DNA of 64,000 nucleotides from Magnolia sinica (lineage: Eukaryota; Streptophyta; Magnoliopsida; Magnoliales; Magnoliaceae): contig NC_080577.1 of the NCBI RefSeq assembly GCF_029962835.1, positions 4,526,001-4,590,000 of the forward strand, given 5' to 3'. The position numbers and the translations under genes are program-made. Position 1 is the first letter of the stretch. The number at the start of each line of letters is the position of its first letter. The notes under the pieces are model-generated. The model worked only from the letters and a program-made list of their open reading frames with translations, ran no database searches and had not been told where the DNA came from. This document shows, in pieces, positions 56,477 to 64,000 of the stretch.

Positions 56477-59400
56477 AATTTGGTATCAGAGCTTAGGGTT
56501 CTTGTAGGGGAATTCACCACATATTTAGGGTTTAGTTTGTTTGAGTCCTTCATGCATCCAATCCACCGTATATAGCTGCTAGAAAACCGTGGTCCCTGAT
56601 ATATGTAGCTGAATTTTAGTAACGGTGTGTAGTCTCCTTCATTTAGAGTCTCGTAGGGTCATTTAATTTTTAGACACAGTTGTCGTAGCAGGTCCTTAGG
56701 TTGAGCAAGTCAGTGTATGCCCACACATACGGGTCGTGGTTTCGATTTGCACCCCACACTAAACATGGAGCAACTGCAAGAAACAGTGGCCAAGGAAGCC
56801 CAGCAGGTTGAGTTCTTGAATAAGCACTTGGAACAGCGCATGGATAAATGCTTTGAAGAAATAGAAACCTCCTTCAGGGCAAACCCCACCACTGGGGAGG
56901 ATGCCCAATCTCAGGCAGTTGGTCAGGAGGTTAGACCAAGGAATGGAGGCGGCTACAGAGCTGGTCATGGGCGCGAACCTGTGCACCCACCCCGTGAGGG
57001 ACATCATAATCAATATGACCCAGATGCACAACTCCTCAAGGGAGTTAGGGTAGATGCCCCTACATTTGATGGCCACTTGGACCCTAAAGCCTTTTTAGAT
57101 TGGCTGGCGAATATGGACCACTATTTTGAATGGCATGATATGTCGGATGCTCAACGAGTTCGATTCGCCAAGATGAAGCTTGTGGGTCAGGCAAAGAGGT
57201 TTTGGGCGACGATTGAGCGAAAGAAAGAAAGAGCAAGGGAACTCTCAATAGTCCATTGGGGAGAGATGAAAGAAACGCTGAAAGACAAGTACCTCCCTTT
57301 TTCTTATCGCCTGCGGTTGATTGAGGAGTGGCAGTCTCTTCGACAGGGTTCCATGAGTGTTGCTGACTATATAGAGAAATTTGAAGAGTACTTGACCCGT
57401 TCTGAGGTTGATGAGGACCCCATACTCACCCTTGCTTGTTTTAAAACGGGCCTCCATTCTGACATTAGGAGAGAATTGCTCGCCAAAGACATAGACACTA
57501 TCGAACAGTTGTATCAAGTAGTGTTGGACGTCGAGCAATATCTCAAAGCATCTGTGGGACGGCAGTTTGATTTTCGCGATTCTAGTGCTAAGGCCAATCC
57601 CTCTGGGGCTAAACCTAACACTGGATATCAAAACAAACCCTCCAACAATTTACAGCCTAGGTCCAAGGATGATAAGGGTAAAGAAATTGCCGGGTCTAGT
57701 TCACGGGGAAGTGGAGCCACTAGGTGTTTTAGGTGTCAGGCGTTTGGTCATTTTGCTCACCACTGCAGCACGAGAGAGGGCACCAAAGTATTATTTATTG
57801 ATGGGCAGGTAGTAGTGCCCCGAGAGAGTGATGGCGAAGAGGAAGAATATGAGCCCGTAGAGACCCCTAGTGATGAAGAAGAGGGAGCGCAAGAGTCTGT
57901 GACCCTCGCAATTGTGCGTTGTGCTTTGCTTCAAGCCAAGAACACTGATGACTGGCATTACACTTATGCAAAATGTAGAGAAAAGAGTTGTAAATTGATC
58001 GTAGATAGTGGTAGTTGTGCCAACGTGGCATCGACTAGCACTGTGAGCCGTTTGGGCTTGAAGCAGGAAGCTCATCCTCAACCCTACAGAGTTTCCTAGG
58101 TTGACGAAACCTCCATTCCAGTATCACACGGTTGTCCTGTTCCTATTCAGTTTGGATCTTATAAAGACACGCTTTGGTGTGATGTTGTTCCCATGGACGT
58201 TGGCCATATTATTCTATGCAGACCATGGCTTTACGACAGGGATGTCACCATATTTGGTCGTTCAAATATGTGCACATTCTGGTTTAAGGGCAAGAAGGTC
58301 AAGCTAAACCCTTTGCCACCTAAGAGTACGACTGGAAAGGAGTCCACCACACAGTAGTGTGAGTGGCTCGAAAGAAGCAAAGGAATCGAAGTCCAAGTCC
58401 AAACCGCTCCATATTCTGAATGCTAAAGACTTTGAGCAAGAGACGGAGATGGAGGCGGACGCTATAGTATACGCCCTTATGGCTAGGGAGAGTGTACCAA
58501 AGGCTAGTGTACGCCCTTAGTATACGCCCTTATGAGTTTCGTGATGTCTTCCCTAATGATCTACCGAATGAGCTTCCCCCTATGAGGGATATAGGGCATG
58601 CCATCGATTTAATCCCTGGGGCGACTCTATCAAACCTCTCGCATTACAGAATGAACATAAAGGAGCATGCTGAGTTGAAGAGACAGATTGATGAGCTCCT
58701 AGAGAAGGGTTTCATTCGAGAAGCATGAGCCCGTGTGCCAGGCCCGCCCTTCTTACACCTAAAAAGGATGGCACATGGAGGATGTGTGTTGATAGTAGGG
58801 TCATCAACAAAATCACAATCAAGTATCGGTTTCCCATACCGCGTCTTGATGACATGTTGGATATGATGGCCAATGCTACCATCTTCTCAAAAATTGACCT
58901 CAAGAATGGTTATCACCAAATCCGTGTACGCCCTGGTGATGAGTGGAAGACGGCGTTCAAGACAAAGGATGGGTTATATAAGTGGCTAGTTATGCCTTTT
59001 GGATTAACTAACGCCCTAAGCACTTTCGTGCATGTGATAACCCAAGTGTTGAGGCCCTTCATGGGGAAATTCCTGGTCGTATACTTTGAAGATATCTTGA
59101 TTTATAGCATGACCAAGGAGCAACACCTCATCCATTTGAGGCAGGTTTGTGGGATCCTTAGGGCCAAGAAGTTGTACGCCAACCTAAAGAAGTGTGCATT
59201 TTTGTCTACTAGTGTGATCTTCTTAGGTTTTATTGTGTCAGCTGAGGGCGTATCGGCGGATCCTGAGAAGGTCAAGGCCATCATCAATTGGCCTGAACCC
59301 CGCAATATTCATGAGGTGCGCAGCTTTCACGGCTTGACCACCTTCTATAGGCGGTTCATTCGAGGTTTCAGTTCCATTATGGCTCCCATCACAGATTGTA

Positions 59401-61436
59401 TTAAAAAAGGAGAGTTTCAATGGACAAAGGCCGCCTCGAAGGCCTTCAATGAGACAAAGGTCAAGATAACCGAAGCTTCAATTACGCGACTTCCAGATTT
59501 TTTAAAAGCTTTTGAAGTCGCATGTGACGTGTCAGGAGTTGGCATAGGAGGAGTGCTTAGGAAGGGCACCTTGTCACCTTTTTTAGTGAGAAACTGAATG
59601 AGGCGAAACAAAAATATTTCACCTATGATAACGAATTCTATACAGCAGTGCAATCTCTGCGCCATTGGCGTCATCACCTATTGCCGCAAGAATTCATCTT
59701 ATTCTCGGATCATGAGGCCTTGAGATATCTGAACTCTCAGAAGAAATTAAACCCTAGGCATGCCAAGTGGGTTCAATTCCTTCAAGAGTATACTTTTGTG
59801 CTTAAGCACAAGGCCGGTGTAGAGAATAAGCCCGCCGACGCGTTGAGTCGTCGAGTCGCATTACTCAACTCCATGAGTGTTGAAGTTACGGGCCTTGAGC
59901 ATATCAAAGAAGAGTATTTTGAGTGTCCAGATTTCGGAGTTGTGTACGCATCATTGTTGGAGAGTCCGTCAGGAGCTAGCAGTGAGTATTTGATTTTAAA
60001 CGAATATTTGTTTAGGAGTAACCGCTTGTGCATACCACACACTTCCCTCCGCGATTTTCTTGTCTGGGAGTTACATTCAGGAGGGGTTACGGGTCATTTC
60101 GGTCGAGACAAGACCATTGCCCTAGTAGAGGATAGGTTTTATTGGCCAAGCCTCAAGCGAGACGTGGCCAAAATTATAGGGCAATGTCGTACTTGTCAAC
60201 TAGCAAAGCAAAAGAAACAGAATACAGGATTATACACACTTTTGCCAGTCCCATTCATCCCTTGGTAGGACATCAATATAGACTTCATGCTTGGACTTCT
60301 GAAGACTATTCGGAAACATGACTCCATATTTGTTGTCGAGGACCGTTTCTCTAAAATGGCCCACTTCATTCCTTGTTCTAAGACCTCCAACGCATCTCAT
60401 GTTGCCAAGCTATTCTTTAGTAAGGTCGTCAAACTACATGGGTTACCAAAAACCATAGTGTCTGATCGTGACGTGCGATTCATGAGTTACTTTTGGAAGA
60501 CACTACGGCACATGACGAATACTAGGCTCCAATTTTCTTCTGCCTACCACCCTCAAACTGATGGCCAGACTGAGGTGTTTAATAGGAGCATAGGGAGTTT
60601 ACTTCGATGTTTAATAGGGGAGCATACCAGGACATGGGACACCGTACAACCTATAGCTGAGTTTGCATACAATAGTTCTGTAAATAGGTTCACAGGGCTA
60701 AGTCCTTTTGAAGTTGTTACTGGTTACAAGCCTAGAAAGCCTATTGATCTTATCCTCAAATCATTATCCTATATGCCATCAAAGTCTGCAGAGTCTTTGC
60801 GCATCATATACATTCATTGCATCAAAAAATCAGGCGAAAGATCACTACTAGTAATGAACATTACAAATTTTCTGCAGACCAACATAGACGTTTCAAAGAG
60901 TTCAATATTGGAGACTCTGTGATGGTCCGCATCGGGACCGAGCGGTACCCTCCAAGGGCCGTTCGTAAGTTACAAGCGTGTAACGCTGAGCCCTTTAAAA
61001 TTATAAAGCGAAACGGTCTCAATACGTATGAGGTAGATCTTCCACCTTCCATGAGAATTAGTTCCACATTCAATGTGGATGATTTAGTTGCTTTTCAAGG
61101 ACCCACTAATACTTTGTCCGGCTCTTCGCCCACCCATCCTCATTTCCCAGATTTGCGCCTTGATCCATGGCCTCTTCCTGACCTTTCATCCCAGCCTTTG
61201 CCTCCCATACCTAGCCTTCACACACCCAGAGAAGAAATAGAGAATATCCTGAACCATGAGATTGTTTCAAAAACGGACGGCGGGTTTCAGAAGTACCTAG
61301 TTAAATGGAAGTCACGCCCACCTTCAGACAGCACATGGCTCACTGAGGAGAAGCTTCAGAGACTTGATCCTGACATCCTGGAGTGGTTCAGGAGTTTTAT
61401 TTCACTAGTGGCGAAATCTTCGCAGCAGGGGAGAGT

Positions 61437-62659
61437 TGATGAGGACGTCGTGCACACGCATGCCCGCACGCCGCCTACACACGCACGCACACACACCACC
61501 ACCCCTACGCACGTACGCAGAAGGACTCAACCATTGATCTGGTTGGATGATGACGTCCAAGGAGGGCCTCCTAGGTAGAAGACAAGTTTTGGTTCAAAAA
61601 AGTGGGCCCGATAGTCAAGAAAAGCCCATCATGGGATCTCAAGATTGTGGCCCACTCGTCGGATTGATTTCATATTTTAGGTTTTGCTTATTGTTATTAT
61701 TTAGAACATCGTGAACGCTTTACATTTCTTTGTTTGGTTTTTATTTTAGTTTACTTCATCACCAAGTAATATGTTGCACACATGGTGCGAGTTTTTGGGT
61801 ATAGGTTTTTTTCCTATAAATAGGCATCCCTTGTAGTTCTTTTCATTAATTCAAGCTTGACAAAAATTTCTGCTTTATTTTTCTGCTCTCTTAGTAAGTT
61901 GTGGAAGAATTCAAAAGTGGGTGCGAAGCCCTCCCTTTTCGAAGGGCTAACTACAAGGTGTGAAGCCACATCTATCCCCATCCGTCCCTACCCTCTCATC
62001 CATATATCTCATCTTCTATCATCATTATTACTTTGAATTGCTCAGTTTTTGCAGCTATTCATTCCCCTACAGCCAGTTTCCAGAATCCGGACCTGTAAGA
62101 GGGCTGAAACTTCGGCGGAGCACTACGCCTCGACCTTACGTCGGATCGTCGTCAAACATGGAGGGATTGGAGGTCTCCCCTAGCCGACCAAGGCCTAGGT
62201 GTCACTTTGGGGAGGCGAGCTTCTATCACACGTACAGCCAGCCTACCCGCGCACGTGCGTAAGCCCCGGGTCACCATCTGCACGCAGGAGCTTTCTTCGA
62301 GTCGGGTTTTCCTCTTGTCATTCCTATTTCCTAAATCCTAGCCTTCGTTTGTATTAGCCCTAATTTATTTGCCCTTTTTTTCACCCTAGGGTTCCTTGAA
62401 TTGAGATTGGGGAATCCCTTGGATTAGGGACTGTTTGCTATGCATGAGTGGTTGATTTCTATTTCCCTTTGAGATCGTTTGGCTTATAATTTTTATTGGT
62501 CCAGTCCTAGCCTGTGTAAGCCTGGACCCGCATAGATACCCCTTTAATTGAATGTTTGAATTTTCATGAGGGATGTGGAATTTGTGTAATTGTTTTTGAA
62601 TTGGTATGATCTAAGCCTGAAATCTTGCATATCATATTTAAATCTCATGTCCTACATCA
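61437..62659 (+). repeat. Right LTR of fossil B
   Basis: It is 1,223 bp, starts TGATGAGGACGTCG and ends CCTACATCA. Its first 60 bp are rich in CACACGCACGC-type words. Confidence 0.9.
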
Positions 62660-63095
62660 TGTAGGAAGGGTTCCTATAATTGATGATGATGATGATGAAA
62701 TGGATAGTTGAAAAAGAAAAAGAACAGTGGATGATTTTAAGGGAAAGAGTGGGGATAAAAAAAAAGCCACTCTAAACACAATCTAGAAGGAAGACAGAAA
62801 CCATGTGCTTATCTATTTCGCATTTCCTATATGAGAATGCTCTGCCATTCAACCATGTAAAGAGCCCATTCTTTGCACCAATGATGTTAGTGGTTACTAC
62901 ATTTGGGTAGGGTTGAAGCTTTCCTCGTATCATGGAGGAATACATTTTTAAAGATGAAGGTTGAATCGATAGAGAAATCTATTGATGTTTATAAGAAAGA
63001 ATGGGGGAAGACCGGATGCAAGATTATGTCAGATAAGTGGATCAATGGAGAGAATCGGTAGATTACAAATGTTTTGGTTAATAAAGTGGTATGGT
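62660..63095 (+). pseudogene. hAT-family transposase remnant, 3' piece (DUF659-like)
   Basis: This continues the hAT remnant after the gypsy insertion. Recognisable text includes KRKRTVDDFKGK, a stretch aligning with the pattern around FxYENAxPFNxVxSPFFxPM, and SIDVYKKEWGKTGCKIMSDK followed by WINGEN. These match the DUF659 region of plant hAT-type proteins (Y.KEW...G..IMSDGW.D). The frame is broken several times. It ends abruptly where a LINE tail begins at about 63107. Confidence 0.65.
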
Positions 63096-63106
63096 ATTTT
63101 TAAGAT

Positions 63107-64000
63107 TTTTTTTTTTTTTAATGATAACAGTCACTTTCATTAAACAAGAAAAATTACAAAAGGAGAATCACCCCACTGAGGTAGTGGGGCAATTACTAAC
63201 CGAATAAAAACAGTTTACAATCTTTTAAATGAATCACATTAGAGGCCCATTCGATGATATAATAGTGAATTCTTGACACAATGAACCCCACCAAATTGGA
63301 TACACCATTAAAACACCTACCATTCCTTTCTTCCCACATCACCCACCAGAGAGCCAGGAGGGTCATTCTCCATATCATAATTCTTTGCTTGCCAATGGTA
63401 AAACCATGCCAGGCTTTTAACAGCCACCCCGTCGAATCTGGGAAGGACTGAGACATATCGAACCAAGATAAAACTGTTAACCATATCTGGTTAATGAAAG
63501 GGCAGTGAATGAACAGATGATTCACTGATTCTGCATTTTCCACGCAACAAAGACAAATGTTAGTGATTGTCATTCCCTTTTTTCTCAAGTTATCAACTCT
63601 TAGTACCTTTCTCTTTCCAACCAACCGAGGGAGCTTATAATTCCACACTTTGTCTGTCATTATCTCTTTTGTGACATCGGCTTTCCCGCAAATGAAGCTG
63701 TATAAGGATTTGACCCAGATAAAGCGGCATAAGGATTCGACCGCAAATAAAGCTGTATAAGGATTTGACCGAGAGGATACTAGATTTGTTGAATGTCCAC
63801 ACCAGCCTATCTGAACAAAACTGATCTGGCTTGCCACTACCAATCCGACTAAGGAGAGCTGCGAATTCACCTATCTCCCAATCTTGAAGATTTCTACAGG
63901 CTAGGTTCCACACTATATCATTGCCTTGTATGTGATAGTTGTCAGCTATCGAAATAGCTCGATTTGGAGCCAGACGACAGATATTCGGAAAATCTTCTTC
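63107..64000 (-). mobile_element. LINE (L1-type), 3' part, running out of the window
   Basis: The A tail shows as a T run at 63107-63119, at the minus-strand 3' end. Upstream on the minus strand, 63196-63870 is open for 224 codons. It carries the RT C-terminal region (SFICGKADVTKEIMTDKVWN, VDNLRKKGMTITNICLCCVE), the zinc-binding motif CxxC...HLFIHCPF, and the terminal WWVMWEERNGRCFNG. Farther upstream, 63800-63913 encodes WNLACRNLQDWEIGEFAALL, the preceding RT segment in another frame. A 30-bp-scale tandem repeat (GTATAAGGATTTGACC) lies at 63690-63775. The LINE is inserted in the hAT remnant. Confidence 0.8.

Larger units (their letters stand above)
55299..62659 (+). mobile_element. Ty3/gypsy chromovirus fossil B
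   Basis: The element is 7.4 kb. Left LTR about 55299-56476; primer-binding site TGGTATCAGAGC at 56481-56492; gag from the ATG at 56765 with a CCHC knuckle (CFRCQAFGHFAHHC) near 57730 and a protease motif (IVDSGSC) near 58000; reverse transcriptase and RNase H about 58540-59850; integrase about 60000-60900 (HHCC-type region, then the catalytic core); chromodomain-like end about 61220-61400 (YLVKWKSRPPSDSTWLTEE); purine tract; right LTR 61437-62659. The chromodomain marks it as a chromovirus; the clade is uncertain. It is broken, with about half a dozen breaks. The LTRs differ at roughly 8% by eye, so it is younger than fossil A. It split a hAT transposase remnant. The left LTR lacks its expected start and no clear target duplication is seen. 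Confidence 0.92.

Overview
This is flowering-plant nuclear DNA. Genes are spliced with GT-AG introns, there is a nuclear tRNA-Gln gene, and the spaces between genes are packed with plant LTR-retrotransposon fossils, LINEs, SINEs, a hAT remnant and many palindromic MITEs. The very abundant MITE family carrying phrases such as GTGGGCCCCACCATGATG is one I associate with magnoliids (Magnoliales/Laurales). That placement is inference from memory, not something tested here.

Layout. 1-5.9 kb: tRNA-Gln(CUG), then a two-exon gene for a predicted plastid protein (+), with a MITE in its intron and a hAT-type MITE and a SINE downstream. 5.9-9.3 kb: LINE debris containing a miniature TRIM-like element. 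9.7-18.4 kb: a MITE thicket, with a Ty1/copia fossil (10615-15142) inside one MITE. 18.5-22.9 kb: the transcriptional coactivator KELP (+, three exons). 26.6-31.9 kb: DMS3 (-), convergent with KELP. 33.7 to beyond 53.3 kb: the 3' part of GMI1 (-), thirteen exons. Its introns hold LINE pieces, a 210-bp palindrome, a SINE and an 8-kb Ty3/gypsy fossil (42006-49988) with a solo LTR inside its left LTR. 53.5-64 kb: microsatellites, MITEs and a hAT transposase remnant split by a second gypsy chromovirus (about 55.3-62.66 kb) and cut off by a LINE.

Main result: GMI1 (an SMC-hinge protein of DNA repair) and DMS3 (an SMC-hinge protein of RNA-directed DNA methylation) lie head-to-tail on the same strand, about 1.8 kb apart. 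Three of their matched exons have exactly equal lengths (115, 192 and 321 nt), and all matched introns from the coiled-coil exon to the last exon have the same phase. This suggests that DMS3 arose as a partial tandem copy of the 3' end of a GMI1-like gene, and that this locus still keeps the ancestral arrangement. I found no evidence of a wholly new gene system.
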